Assembly: GCA_910589385.1 (NCBI GenBank)
Contig: CAJUTU010000019.1
Location: 1 to 63,719 of the forward strand
DNA: 63,719 bases
Source of the DNA: an uncultured Lachnospiraceae bacterium
Lineage (GTDB): Bacteria > Bacillota > Clostridia > Lachnospirales > Lachnospiraceae
Direction of reading: 5' to 3'
The translations under genes and the position numbers were made by a program. Every line of letters starts with the position of its first letter. The stretch's first letter is position 1. The notes under the pieces are model-generated. The model searched no databases, was not told the DNA's origin, and saw nothing but the letters and a program-made list of their open reading frames with translations. Positions 24,885-34,375 of this stretch are shown piece by piece.

Positions 24885-26058
24885 TACGTTGAGCCAGGCC
24901 GGGGCAGAGACTGCCTTATTGGGATTTTTAAGAAGGCTGGACAGTCAAAAATACGAAATCTACCTCTTTGTACTTACGGAACAGGGAGAGCTGATCAAAA
25001 AACTGCCAGGTAATGTCCGGCTTTTGAATCCTACATTCAGTGAACGGTCTGTATTGACAAGAAAGGGCAGACGGGTGCTGACGAAGACGGTTTTAAAGTC
25101 TTTTGTGAGAAACGGAGGACTTGTTTATAAATTATTTTATACTGCGAGGAATTTTGTGGATATGCTGAGGAAAAGGAGAATTCAGGCGGATAAGCTGTTT
25201 TGGAGGGTCATATCAGATGGTGCGGAGCGTTTTGACATGTCTTTTGATCTGGCAGTCGCGTGGATAGAGGGCGGGGCTGCGTATTACGTGGCTGACCATG
25301 TAAAAGCACGAAAAAAGATAGCTTTCATACATACTGATTATGAGAGCGCAGGCTATACAAGAGCGATGGATCAGGGCTGTTTTATAAACTATGGAAATAT
25401 TTTTGCAGTATCTGCGGAAACAAAGGACCATTTTTTGAAAGTTTATCCGGAATATGCAGCAAAACTTGCTGTGCAGCACAATATGCTTGACCAGGAGTTT
25501 ATCCGCAGGAGAGCCCGGGAACCAGGAGGATTTGCAGACGGATATCAGGGATTTCGTATACTTTCTGTCGGACGGCTTACATGGCAGAAGGGTTATGATA
25601 TTGCGATAGAGGCAATGGAGATTCTGAAAAAAAGAGAATTGGATATCAGATGGTATGTGCTCGGAGAGGGAGACCAGAAAAAGACTTTAAAGGAAAAAAT
25701 TCAGGAAATGGAGTTGGAAGAAGATTTTTTACTGCTTGGTCAGATAGATAATCCATATCCTTATTACGTTCAATCGGATCTCTACGTCCATCCTGCGAGA
25801 TATGAAGGAAAAAGTATTGCGATTCAGGAAGCACAGACATTGGGCTGCGCAGTGATTGCTTCGGACAGCAATGGAAATAGAGAACAGATTGAAGACGGGA
25901 AGGATGGGCTCTTATGTGAATTGACGTCCCAGGCGGTTGCGGAATGCATTGAAATGTTATATATGAATGAGGAAAAAAGAAAACAGCTTGGAGAGGAAGC
26001 AAAAAGAAAAGAGATATTACATGAGCAAGAGCAATTATTCCAAAAGCTATTGGTATAG
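24856..26058 (+). CDS. GT4 family glycosyltransferase
   Basis: A cytoplasmic GT-B glycosyltransferase, 400 residues. It starts KKLLFVINTLSQAGAETALL, the usual GT4 N-terminal loop. The C-terminal half has ILSVGRLTWQKGYDIAIEA, the acceptor-side VQHNM, and the donor site HPARYEGKSIAIQEAQ with the E-x7-E pair. Its frame begins 29 bases inside the DUF2304 gene, so translation is probably coupled. It would add a sugar to the lipid-linked intermediate of the second polysaccharide or a glycan branch; donor and acceptor are unknown. Confidence 0.88.
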   Translation: MKKKLLFVINTLSQAGAETALLGFLRRLDSQKYEIYLFVLTEQGELIKKLPGNVRLLNPTFSERSVLTRKGRRVLTKTVLKSFVRNGGLVYKLFYTARNFVDMLRKRRIQADKLFWRVISDGAERFDMSFDLAVAWIEGGAAYYVADHVKARKKIAFIHTDYESAGYTRAMDQGCFINYGNIFAVSAETKDHFLKVYPEYAAKLAVQHNMLDQEFIRRRAREPGGFADGYQGFRILSVGRLTWQKGYDIAIEAMEILKKRELDIRWYVLGEGDQKKTLKEKIQEMELEEDFLLLGQIDNPYPYYVQSDLYVHPARYEGKSIAIQEAQTLGCAVIASDSNGNREQIEDGKDGLLCELTSQAVAECIEMLYMNEEKRKQLGEEAKRKEILHEQEQLFQKLLV

Positions 26059-26122
26059 ATGTTATTATTTTGTGTGGAACCAAATGTTTTGAGGACAGTA
26101 GTAATTGCGGCAGGGAGAAATA

Positions 26123-26887
26123 ATGGATAAAAAAGAACTATTGATTATCATACCGGCTTATAATGAAGAAAAGAATATTGTCAAGGTATTTAAACAGCTG
26201 GAGCAGCTTAAAATATCTGCAATAGCAGATATTTTGGTTATTGATGATGCTTCATCCGATCATACTGGCAGGATCGTAAAAGAAAAGCAATATGAATTAA
26301 TTACGCATATCTACAATATGGGATATGGAAGTGCCCTTCAGTCAGGGTATAAATATGCAGCCCGTAAACATTATAATTATGTCATTCAGATGGATGCAGA
26401 CGGACAACATGATGTGTGTAATATTCATGCCATATACAGGGCATTAAAAGGTACAGATGAAAATGAAGAAAAGCCGGATATTGTATTGGGCTCCAGATTC
26501 ATGGAAGAAAGTTCTTATTTTTCAGTCTCGGTGTTAAAAAAATCTGCACATGCAATTTTCAGGTTTTTCATAAAACAGGCGACAGGGGTATATATTGCCG
26601 ACCCGACAACAGGTTTGCAGGGGCTTGGCAGGAAAGCTTTTATCTATTATTCAGAATATAACCATTTTGATGACACGTATCCGGATGCGAATATGCTCAT
26701 GCAAATGCTTTTAATAGGATACCGTGTGAAAGAGGTTCCTGCCGTTATGCATATGAGGGAGGAAGGGAAAAGTATGCATAGCGGGTTAAAGCCGGTGTGG
26801 TATATGCTCCGGATGCTGTTTAGTGTATTGACCGTAATATTCCGAACAAAAATATTAAGAGAGGATATGGTTTTGGAATCAAAATGA
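26123..26887 (+). CDS. GT2 glycosyltransferase, dolichol-phosphate mannosyltransferase-like
   Basis: 254 residues of GT-A fold. LLIIIPAYNEEKNI, ILVIDDASSDHT, the metal-binding VIQMDADGQHD and the PTTGLQGLGRKA segment match DPM1/polyprenyl-phosphate glycosyltransferases, which load a single sugar onto undecaprenyl phosphate. There are no membrane helices of its own beyond a hydrophobic C-terminal stretch (WYMLRMLFSVLTVIF), which fits a need for the small DUF2304 partner upstream. The start at 26123 follows AGGGAG; an in-frame codon at 26105 lacks a ribosome site. Confidence 0.87.
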   Translation: MDKKELLIIIPAYNEEKNIVKVFKQLEQLKISAIADILVIDDASSDHTGRIVKEKQYELITHIYNMGYGSALQSGYKYAARKHYNYVIQMDADGQHDVCNIHAIYRALKGTDENEEKPDIVLGSRFMEESSYFSVSVLKKSAHAIFRFFIKQATGVYIADPTTGLQGLGRKAFIYYSEYNHFDDTYPDANMLMQMLLIGYRVKEVPAVMHMREEGKSMHSGLKPVWYMLRMLFSVLTVIFRTKILREDMVLESK

Positions 26888-26914
26888 AAGCAATTGTGAG
26901 CAGGTGAAAATAAA

Positions 26915-28255
26915 ATGACTGTAAATTTATTTCGGAGACGGAAAAAAATCAAAGACAAAAAATGGTATTTTCAGCAGAGCGACCTGGCAGAAACTACGGA
27001 AGCATTCACAAATCCAGCCAGGGGATGGTATCAGATTTACACCTTTTTAGCAGAACAGGAGCCGGATTTTGAAGAGAAGAAGTGGTGCCTGAATCCAGAG
27101 GATACATTGGCCCTTGTGCTAATTGATATCGGTTATTTCAGGAAAAAAGATTTAGATAGAGAGACGTTGGAGAGGATCCGTCGGATTATATGTTTTTTTA
27201 CAGAGAACCGATATGATTGTATCGTAAGGGTTGTATATGACCATGAGGGAAAGGCACTTATGCGAGAACCTGCGGAATTCGACCAGGTAAAAGCCCATAT
27301 GGAGCAGATTGGAAGAATCCTGAATCTGTGTTCATCTTCGGTGTTTGTGTTCCAGGGGATGCTGCTGGGGAACTGGGGAGAGATGCACGGCTCAAGGTTT
27401 TTAGGAGGTAACAGGATGCTTCAGCTGGCAGAAATCCTGCGCATGAGTAAAACAGAGAGGACATTTTTGGCGGTAAGGCGTCCCGTATATTGGAGAAGAT
27501 TACATGAAGGCCAAAAAAAAGGGGCATTGTATTGTACGGATGGTATGGGACTTTTCGATGATGGGATGTTCGGTTCGGCAAGCCATCTTGGAACGTTTTT
27601 GGAGGAAAATCAGAAAGAGCAGGGATGGAACGAGCCATGGTGCCGGGAAAAGGAACTGGCATTTGAGCAGGAACTTTGTCAGCAGGTACCTAATGGCGGA
27701 GAAGTGGTATTTAACAGTGAGTTTGCAGCGACGCTTACTTCGGAAAAGGTAATGGAGGCTCTTCGGCAGATGCAGATTACATATCTGAACCGGACTCATG
27801 ATACCAGGATGTTGGATCTGTGGAAAGAATGGAAATATCTGGGGCAGGGAGTATGGGCAGGGAAAAGTGTGTTCGATTATGTAGGGGCACATTTGGGATA
27901 CCGCTTTTTGATTCGGAGGACAGATGTCCGTAAGACGAGAAATGAAAGAGGAAAGTACCATATTGAGGCGGAGATAGAAAATACCGGTTTTGCTGCGTTT
28001 TATCAGGAAGGTGAGATCTGTCTGGAATATGTGGATAGAAATGGAAACTGCTGTGCCAAAATTCTGGAAAAACAGATGAAAGGGTGGAGAAGTGGAGAGC
28101 GCAGGAGACTTTCATGTATAGTGGAGGCTTATGACGGAAAATTATTTGTGTCGGCAAGAAGAAAGGAAGATGGGGTACAGATCCGTTTTGCAAATAAGAC
28201 TGATGTGGAAGGAAGAACTATGTTAGGGCTTTTATGTGCGGGGCAGGCCGATTAG
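26915..28255 (+). CDS. DUF4874/DUF4832 domain protein
   Basis: 446 residues with no signal peptide or membrane helix. After a basic start comes TTEAFTNPARGWYQIY, the 'NPxRGxY' opening of DUF4874. The first domain (about 25-220) has features of a TIM-barrel glycosidase: LVLIDIGYFRK, DCIVRVVYD, GMLLGNWGEMHGSRF. A DUF4832 beta-sandwich follows (about 300-440: LGYRFLIRRTDV, IEAEIENTGFAAF). Such proteins accompany surface-polysaccharide loci and are suspected glycan-processing enzymes, but no activity is established to my knowledge. Glu in NWGEMHG is a candidate catalytic residue (inference). The lack of a signal peptide is odd for a glycan-acting enzyme. Confidence 0.8.
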   Translation: MTVNLFRRRKKIKDKKWYFQQSDLAETTEAFTNPARGWYQIYTFLAEQEPDFEEKKWCLNPEDTLALVLIDIGYFRKKDLDRETLERIRRIICFFTENRYDCIVRVVYDHEGKALMREPAEFDQVKAHMEQIGRILNLCSSSVFVFQGMLLGNWGEMHGSRFLGGNRMLQLAEILRMSKTERTFLAVRRPVYWRRLHEGQKKGALYCTDGMGLFDDGMFGSASHLGTFLEENQKEQGWNEPWCREKELAFEQELCQQVPNGGEVVFNSEFAATLTSEKVMEALRQMQITYLNRTHDTRMLDLWKEWKYLGQGVWAGKSVFDYVGAHLGYRFLIRRTDVRKTRNERGKYHIEAEIENTGFAAFYQEGEICLEYVDRNGNCCAKILEKQMKGWRSGERRRLSCIVEAYDGKLFVSARRKEDGVQIRFANKTDVEGRTMLGLLCAGQAD

Positions 28256-28284
28256 CGGGGAAAAGTTTTGGGGAGATAGGGTGG

Positions 28285-29820
28285 ATGAAAAAAAGTAGGA
28301 CAGAATATTCTGTCAGAAATACAACAGTTGCTGTTATTGCAAGGATTTGTGCGATACTTGCGGGCTTTATAACCAGAATTGTATTTACACACATGATCAG
28401 ACAGGAATATGTCGGTGTTAATAGTTTATTTGCTGATATTTTAAATGCACTGGCATTTTCTGAATCAGGAATCGATACTGCAGTCTCTTTTGCATTGTAT
28501 ATTCCTGTCGCAAAGGGTGATAAAGAAAGGCAAAAGTCCTTAATGCATTTGTTTCGGAATTTCTGTAGAATTGTGGCACTTTTTTTGCTGTTGGGTGGTT
28601 TATTGATGATTCCAGCCATAGATATCTTGACGAAAGACTATTCAAAGAATTATGATTTAATCTTTGTTTATCTTTTATATTTGATGAACTGTACTGCGTC
28701 TTATCTTATGGTTTATAAGAAAATTTTAATTGAGGCGCATCAATTAGGATATATTAATATGATATATCAGATGGGGTTCTTAGTTTTTCAGAATATATTA
28801 CAGATGATGGTTCTTTTGTATACTAAAAATTTTCTTTTATTTGTATCTGTTATGTCATTGTGTACAGTTCTGAATAATATAGCAGTATCCAAAAAGGCTG
28901 ATAAATTATATCCATATTTAAAAGATAAAAATGTGCAGAAGATTCCGAAAGGGGAGAAAAATAAAATTTATCGGAATATATATTCGATGTTATTACATAA
29001 ATTGGGAATGGTTTCTATAAATAATACGGACAATATATTATTGTTTATTCTTGTAGGAATTATCAGTAACAGTATATACTCTAATTATTATTTGATTATA
29101 GGGTCTATAAGACAGATATTAAATCAGATTTTCCGGGGAATTATAGCCAGTGTGGGAAATTTAGGCGCACAGGAAAACCGGGAGTATATCCGGAAAATAT
29201 ATGAGGCATCATTTTTTGGAGGACAGTGGATATTTGGGCTGTCTGCAATCTGTATTTTTGAAGTGATTGACACTTTTATAGAACTATGCTTTGGCAGAAA
29301 CTATATTTTTTCAGAACAAGTTACATTGGTTTTGTGTTTGAATTTTTACTTTACAGGGATGCGTCAGGCTACATTGGTATTTCACGAGTCTTTGGGGATT
29401 TTTGTGTATGACAGATATAAATCAATAGCAGAGGTGTTTGTTAATCTGGCAGCATCCATTCTGCTGGGAAGATATTTTGGCGCTTTGGGAGTCTTTCTGG
29501 GAACATTAACAAGTATGATAGCAATCTCTTTGTGGATAGAACCTTATGTACTCTATAAACATTATATGAAAGCGTCGTATTGGCCATTTTTTTTACGCTA
29601 TAACTTATATATATTGGTCACTTTATTAATGTGGTATGGAGAGAATCTGCTATGTAGACATGTGAGTGGATGTTTGGGAGCCATATGTGTAAAGAGATTG
29701 GGAATCTGTGTGATTATTACAAATTTGATATATCTGTTTTTGTATTATAAGACAGATGAGTTTAGATTGCTATTTGATAAAGGGAAGATGCTTTTAAAAA
29801 GATGCAAAGAATTGCATTAG
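28285..29820 (+). CDS. Oligosaccharide flippase (Wzx/MOP family)
   Basis: 511 residues with 12-14 hydrophobic segments. The opening NTTVAVIARICAILAGFITR followed by VGVNSLFADILNALAFSESG is typical of O-antigen/capsule repeat-unit flippases. It would transfer lipid-linked repeat units to the outer face and is thus separate from PelG, which implies a second glycan made by a Wzx/Wzy-type route. The region is visibly richer in A/T than the genes on either side, as is the next gene, suggesting separate acquisition. The ATG at 28285 follows GGGGAG; the upstream in-frame codon overlaps the previous gene. Confidence 0.86.
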   Translation: MKKSRTEYSVRNTTVAVIARICAILAGFITRIVFTHMIRQEYVGVNSLFADILNALAFSESGIDTAVSFALYIPVAKGDKERQKSLMHLFRNFCRIVALFLLLGGLLMIPAIDILTKDYSKNYDLIFVYLLYLMNCTASYLMVYKKILIEAHQLGYINMIYQMGFLVFQNILQMMVLLYTKNFLLFVSVMSLCTVLNNIAVSKKADKLYPYLKDKNVQKIPKGEKNKIYRNIYSMLLHKLGMVSINNTDNILLFILVGIISNSIYSNYYLIIGSIRQILNQIFRGIIASVGNLGAQENREYIRKIYEASFFGGQWIFGLSAICIFEVIDTFIELCFGRNYIFSEQVTLVLCLNFYFTGMRQATLVFHESLGIFVYDRYKSIAEVFVNLAASILLGRYFGALGVFLGTLTSMIAISLWIEPYVLYKHYMKASYWPFFLRYNLYILVTLLMWYGENLLCRHVSGCLGAICVKRLGICVIITNLIYLFLYYKTDEFRLLFDKGKMLLKRCKELH

Positions 29821-29836
29821 GAGGAGCAAAAGTGGA

Positions 29837-32164
29837 ATGGATACGTTATATTGGATAGGAGAATATGGAAAAGTATTTTGCGGATATATGTTTTTAATGT
29901 TTATCTGGCCGTCTACGGTCTTTAGCAGATATCTACGGAATAAGGATAAAATATTTAGATTCAGTTTTTGTATTTCAGCACAGATAGTTATTATAAATTC
30001 AATTGTTTTAATTTTAGGATTGCTTCATGTTCTTAATCGCTGGATGGTTAACATCATTTTTTACGGTATATTTTTAGTGAGCATAATATATAAAATAAGA
30101 TCCGAAAATTATAGGAGGGCGGCCAGTACTGTTTTCCATCTTATAACAGGAACATATGGTTTGAAGTTATTTCTATATAAAGGAATAAGAAAAATTTTTC
30201 AATGGATAAGAAAACAGATTTCAGAAGGCTGGAATCTTATACACGATCATTTTTTAGAATATATGATACTTTTGATCGTAGTTCTATACGGGATGATTTA
30301 TTTTTCTTATGGTGTATTTCAGGATTATAATTATGGATTTGGCGATATGTATGTTCACCATCAATGGATTCAGGGATTAGTAGATGGAAAAATTTTTTAT
30401 GACGGGGTCTATCCAGAGGCCATGCATTGTTTTATCTATTGTCTTCATGTGCTTTTTGGTATAAGGCTATATAGCTGTATTCTGTTTTTGGCGGGAATTC
30501 ATGTGTTTGTTTTTCTGATTTCTATATATGCTTTGTTAAAAGAGGTTTTTCAATGGAAATATACTCCGCTTTTTGTACTGATCATATTTTTGACAATCGA
30601 TCTAATGTGTATTAATGAAGTATATAGTATGTCACGGCTTCAATGGACGATCCCGCAAGAGTTTGGTTTATTTATACAGTTTTTGTGCGCGCTATACCTG
30701 ATTCGCTATTTAAAAAGTTCAAATACGATAATTAAAAAAAAATTTTCCGGAAAATACTATTGGAATGAACATTTGCTGTTGTTTATGCTCTTGTTGAGTG
30801 CATCGATTAGTATTCATTTTTATACTACGATTATGGCTTTTTTATTATGTTTTTCCTTTGCGGTATTCTTTTGGAAAAGAGTGTTCAAAAAAGAGAGGTT
30901 TATTCCTTTGGTATTATCTGTTTTATGTGCAGTTTTTATCTCGGTAATGCCAATGGCTGCAGCATTGATGTCTGGAATACCTTTTCAGGCCTCTATTGAT
31001 TGGGCGGTTGGTGTTATGCATTATGACCATTCCCAGGATGGAGAAGAGTTGATTGAGGAGGAAGAGAAAAAAGAAGAAAAGGATGACGTCGCAAAAAATA
31101 CTGATAATATGACTTTGGCAGAAAAAATAAAAGATAAAATCTGGATTCTATATGAGGGGGCATATGTTGAATTATACAGAGAGGAAAGGGCCTTTTGGAT
31201 TATTGCATCAACGGCGCTCGCAAGTATTTTATGGTTAATTTATCGTATGAATAGAATCAGAGAAAAATTTTTCAAGAAAAGATTAAGCGAAATCTGTTTT
31301 GACGGATATCTGCCGATTATAATAGCCTCTATCTTATATATGGTAGTTTATGCCTCAGAAGGACTTGGGATACCCCAGCTAATTGCCGGATCAAGGCTTT
31401 GTTCCAGTAAACAGGTTTTAATCCTTGCCGTAATAGCAATGCCTGTGGATATGATTTTTTCCCTACTTGCCCTATTCTGTAGAGATTATATTTTACAGAT
31501 TGGCTCCATAGTTGCTGCAGCAGGAATTTATTGTTCTGCTATTATATCAGGAAACTTCCATGGATATTTATATTGTGAGTTTTCACGTTATAATGCAGCC
31601 GTAATGGTAACTAATTCAATAATAAATAATTTCCCGAAGAATAGTTATGTGATTGTTTCGCCTACGGACGAAGTATATCAGATTATTCAATATGGACGTC
31701 ATGAAGAATTACTGACATTTTTTCAGAAAATGGAAAAAGGGGATTATAAACTGCCGACGGAATATGTGTTTTTGTATATTGAAAAAAAACCTATTCAATA
31801 TGGGCAAAGCCACTTTTTTACCGGTCCGGGATGGTTGGCAGAAGAAAAATATGCAAAATTTTATTCTTCGGAAGTCAGTCAGTGTCCAGAAATTTATACT
31901 TCAAAAATCTCAGAAAGAGAGGCATTTAAAAATATATTACTATATGAAAGACCTTTTTTAACTTACAGGACTCTTGAAAGCCGTACTATATTAGAGACTA
32001 AAGCATATCTATGGTGCCAGAATTTTTCTAAATTATATCCATTTGAAGTATCTACTTATTATGAGGATAACGACTTTGTTTGTTATTATTTTAAGCAGAA
32101 TCCATATGCGTTATATGATTTAGCAATAGAAGACTGGGAACGGACGGAGGGGATAGAATGGTAA
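29837..32164 (+). CDS. Large multi-pass membrane protein, possible polymerase or GT-C enzyme
   Basis: 775 residues, not firmly recognised. About ten or more hydrophobic helices occupy residues 1-330 and again about 455-590, separated by a cytoplasmic-looking acidic/basic loop (near 400: EELIEEEEKKEEKDDV). The C-terminal 170 residues are soluble (NSYVIVSPTDEVYQIIQYGR). An early loop after a membrane helix holds YNYGFGDMYVHHQWIQGL, resembling the conserved acidic loop of GT-C glycosyltransferases, where an Asp acts in catalysis. In this locus it could be the Wzy-like polymerase or a lipid-linked-sugar transferase. Codon use is AT-rich like the flippase next to it. Confidence 0.65.
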   Translation: MDTLYWIGEYGKVFCGYMFLMFIWPSTVFSRYLRNKDKIFRFSFCISAQIVIINSIVLILGLLHVLNRWMVNIIFYGIFLVSIIYKIRSENYRRAASTVFHLITGTYGLKLFLYKGIRKIFQWIRKQISEGWNLIHDHFLEYMILLIVVLYGMIYFSYGVFQDYNYGFGDMYVHHQWIQGLVDGKIFYDGVYPEAMHCFIYCLHVLFGIRLYSCILFLAGIHVFVFLISIYALLKEVFQWKYTPLFVLIIFLTIDLMCINEVYSMSRLQWTIPQEFGLFIQFLCALYLIRYLKSSNTIIKKKFSGKYYWNEHLLLFMLLLSASISIHFYTTIMAFLLCFSFAVFFWKRVFKKERFIPLVLSVLCAVFISVMPMAAALMSGIPFQASIDWAVGVMHYDHSQDGEELIEEEEKKEEKDDVAKNTDNMTLAEKIKDKIWILYEGAYVELYREERAFWIIASTALASILWLIYRMNRIREKFFKKRLSEICFDGYLPIIIASILYMVVYASEGLGIPQLIAGSRLCSSKQVLILAVIAMPVDMIFSLLALFCRDYILQIGSIVAAAGIYCSAIISGNFHGYLYCEFSRYNAAVMVTNSIINNFPKNSYVIVSPTDEVYQIIQYGRHEELLTFFQKMEKGDYKLPTEYVFLYIEKKPIQYGQSHFFTGPGWLAEEKYAKFYSSEVSQCPEIYTSKISEREAFKNILLYERPFLTYRTLESRTILETKAYLWCQNFSKLYPFEVSTYYEDNDFVCYYFKQNPYALYDLAIEDWERTEGIEW

Positions 32165-32237
32165 AATCAGATTTGGATAAAGTATGTACTTCACATAGAA
32201 TTAGGGCTGCTTTTCTTGGAAAGAGAAGGAGATAACG

Positions 32238-33260
32238 ATGGATATCTTAGTTTCGATTATTATACCAGCCCATCAGGAAGAAAAAAGAATTGGACGCTGT
32301 ATACAAAGTGTTCTTGTTTCTTCTTACCGCAATTATGAGATGATTGTAGTCAATGACGGCTCTACTGACAGAACCGAGGAAATTGTACGGAAATATATCG
32401 AGAAAACAAAAGCCGATGGGCGGCCGGTAATCAAATTGATCAATATATCACAAGGAGGCCCTGCACGTGCGCGTAATGTAGGGCTTAAGCTTGCAAAGGG
32501 CCGGTTTATTGGTTTTTTGGACGCAGATGATATGCTGCACCCGCAGATGATTGAGAGGCTGGTTGAAAGCCTTTTGAAAGGAAATGACCTGGCGGCCTGT
32601 GGGCTGCAGATCTGTGATAAAAATGGAAAGTCTGCGCGCTGGCAGTATCCGTTGAAGGAACAGTACCGGCAATGTCCTCATGCAGCTTTGGAATTAGTCA
32701 TGTGGGAACAGATTTTGATGAGTGTCTCTCCTGTTTTGTTCCGGCGGGAAAAAATTTTGGACGGACAGGGAAATCTACTGGTGGATTTCCCGGAAGAATT
32801 GATGGATTTTGAAGATTTTGTATTTATATGCAGATATCTCAGCCGATGTGATGGATTTATGGAAGTGCTTCCCTTTTATGGTGTATTCTATTGTAAACAT
32901 GAGGGAAGCCTGACATCGCAGACGCGTACGGTGTACGAGCTATGTCAGGCAATGCACTGGATCCTGCAGATCGGCGACCGGGCCGGCGGTGGAAAGATGA
33001 CGGCACATAAACTTCAGTACGCTTTTCGGTTTATGGCTTTTTGGTATGAAGAGGCGCGGCGGTGTAAAAGGGCAGATTTCTCATCGGGGAGTGAAAGCTG
33101 GGATATCTGTATAAAGGAATTGGAACGGTATGCAGATCTTTTTATCGCTTCTAAAAAGACTTCGGGATATAAAAAGACTGCAATGTGGATTGTGAGAAAA
33201 AATCCGGAGTTTGGGCGGCTTCTGGCAAAAACCGTCGGGAGAGTACTGCTGCCGGGATGA
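32238..33260 (+). CDS. GT2 family glycosyltransferase
   Basis: 340 residues with an N-terminal GT-A domain: SIIIPAHQEEKRIGRCIQSV, MIVVNDGSTDRTEEI and the DxD motif FLDADDMLHP near residue 95. The C-terminal 130 residues are helical and basic and may set acceptor choice. It follows a 74-base gap after the AT-rich membrane gene, and G+C returns to the local norm here. It is the first of three consecutive GT2 genes, each likely adding one residue to a repeat unit. Confidence 0.88.
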   Translation: MDILVSIIIPAHQEEKRIGRCIQSVLVSSYRNYEMIVVNDGSTDRTEEIVRKYIEKTKADGRPVIKLINISQGGPARARNVGLKLAKGRFIGFLDADDMLHPQMIERLVESLLKGNDLAACGLQICDKNGKSARWQYPLKEQYRQCPHAALELVMWEQILMSVSPVLFRREKILDGQGNLLVDFPEELMDFEDFVFICRYLSRCDGFMEVLPFYGVFYCKHEGSLTSQTRTVYELCQAMHWILQIGDRAGGGKMTAHKLQYAFRFMAFWYEEARRCKRADFSSGSESWDICIKELERYADLFIASKKTSGYKKTAMWIVRKNPEFGRLLAKTVGRVLLPG

Positions 33261-33277
33261 GCGGAGAGGAAATTTTC

Positions 33278-34339
33278 ATGATTTCAGTGATCGTACCTGT
33301 TTACAATACGGCAGGGTATGTGGGAAGGTGTATTGATTCTGTACTGCATTCTTCGTGCCAGGATTTTGAATTGATTTTAGTAAATGACGGCTCCAGCGAT
33401 TCCAGTCCTGAAATCTGCAGGGAATATTGCAGGAGAGACAGCCGCATCAGGCTCATCGGGCAGGAGCATGAAGGAGTATCTGCCGCAAGAAACAGAGGAA
33501 TAGAAGCAAGCCGGGGAGAATGGATCGTATTTGTGGATTCTGATGATTTTATATCGGATGATTTTTTAGGCATGGTCATGCAGAAGGAAAACCAAGGCTG
33601 TGAACTGCTGATTTTTGATTATGCTTTGTCAAAGAAAAAAGCCGGAAAAAGGGCGTCACGTCATACACGCGCCTATAGGGAGGGCGGATTTCGCCCGATC
33701 AGGTATAAGGAAACGGACAGGCTGAAACTGGTTGAAAGTTTACTGTATGGAAGACAAATAGTGGGAGGCGGCAGTACAAGCCTGATTTCTCCATGGGCGA
33801 AAGCGTACAAAAAATCTGTAATAGACCAATATTCCATTCGTTTTCCTGTGGACATTGTGCTGGGGGAAGACAGGATTTTTAATCTGGAGTATTTTATGAG
33901 GGCAGAGTCTTTTACATATGTGCAAAAAGCAGTTTATTTTGTGGAGATACGCCGGAATTCAGCGACGCGCAGGTTCCGTATGGATTTTTCTCAAAACAAC
34001 CTGAAGTACCAGGAACATTTGAAAAAGATGCTGCAGCGGTTTGGCATTTTTCATCTGATGGAAAAAGCGTATTACAACATTGTACTTTTTGGCATGGCGG
34101 ATGTTTTGATCAAAGAGGTATTTCATCCATATAGTCCCAGAAGCCGCATTGAGAACCACAGGCTATGCCAGTCAATGCAGAAGAATAAGATTTATAATGA
34201 GGCGATGCGGTATAACCGGAAAATGGGCGGCATGCCGAGAAGAGTACTTTTGTTCTTTTACCGGATCAAATGTTACGGTATGGTAGAAACGATATGTAAG
34301 ATCAGTTACCGGCTCCTGGAGTGGATGGAAAAGCTGTAA
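33278..34339 (+). CDS. GT2 family glycosyltransferase
   Basis: 354 residues. ISVIVPVYNTAGYVGRCIDS, LILVNDGSSDSS and the DSDD metal motif in VFVDSDDFISDDF identify a GT-A enzyme. The rest contains GGGSTSLISPWAKAYKKS, a family pattern for acceptor-side packing, and VLGEDRIFNLEYF. The chosen ATG has GGAGAGG 8 bases upstream; earlier in-frame codons lie inside the previous gene without a site. It resembles its neighbours at 32238 and 34376, so the three may derive from duplications that diverged. Confidence 0.87.
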   Translation: MISVIVPVYNTAGYVGRCIDSVLHSSCQDFELILVNDGSSDSSPEICREYCRRDSRIRLIGQEHEGVSAARNRGIEASRGEWIVFVDSDDFISDDFLGMVMQKENQGCELLIFDYALSKKKAGKRASRHTRAYREGGFRPIRYKETDRLKLVESLLYGRQIVGGGSTSLISPWAKAYKKSVIDQYSIRFPVDIVLGEDRIFNLEYFMRAESFTYVQKAVYFVEIRRNSATRRFRMDFSQNNLKYQEHLKKMLQRFGIFHLMEKAYYNIVLFGMADVLIKEVFHPYSPRSRIENHRLCQSMQKNKIYNEAMRYNRKMGGMPRRVLLFFYRIKCYGMVETICKISYRLLEWMEKL

Positions 34340-34375
34340 TCCATTAAGAAAGATTTTAACATGGTTGGTGGACAT

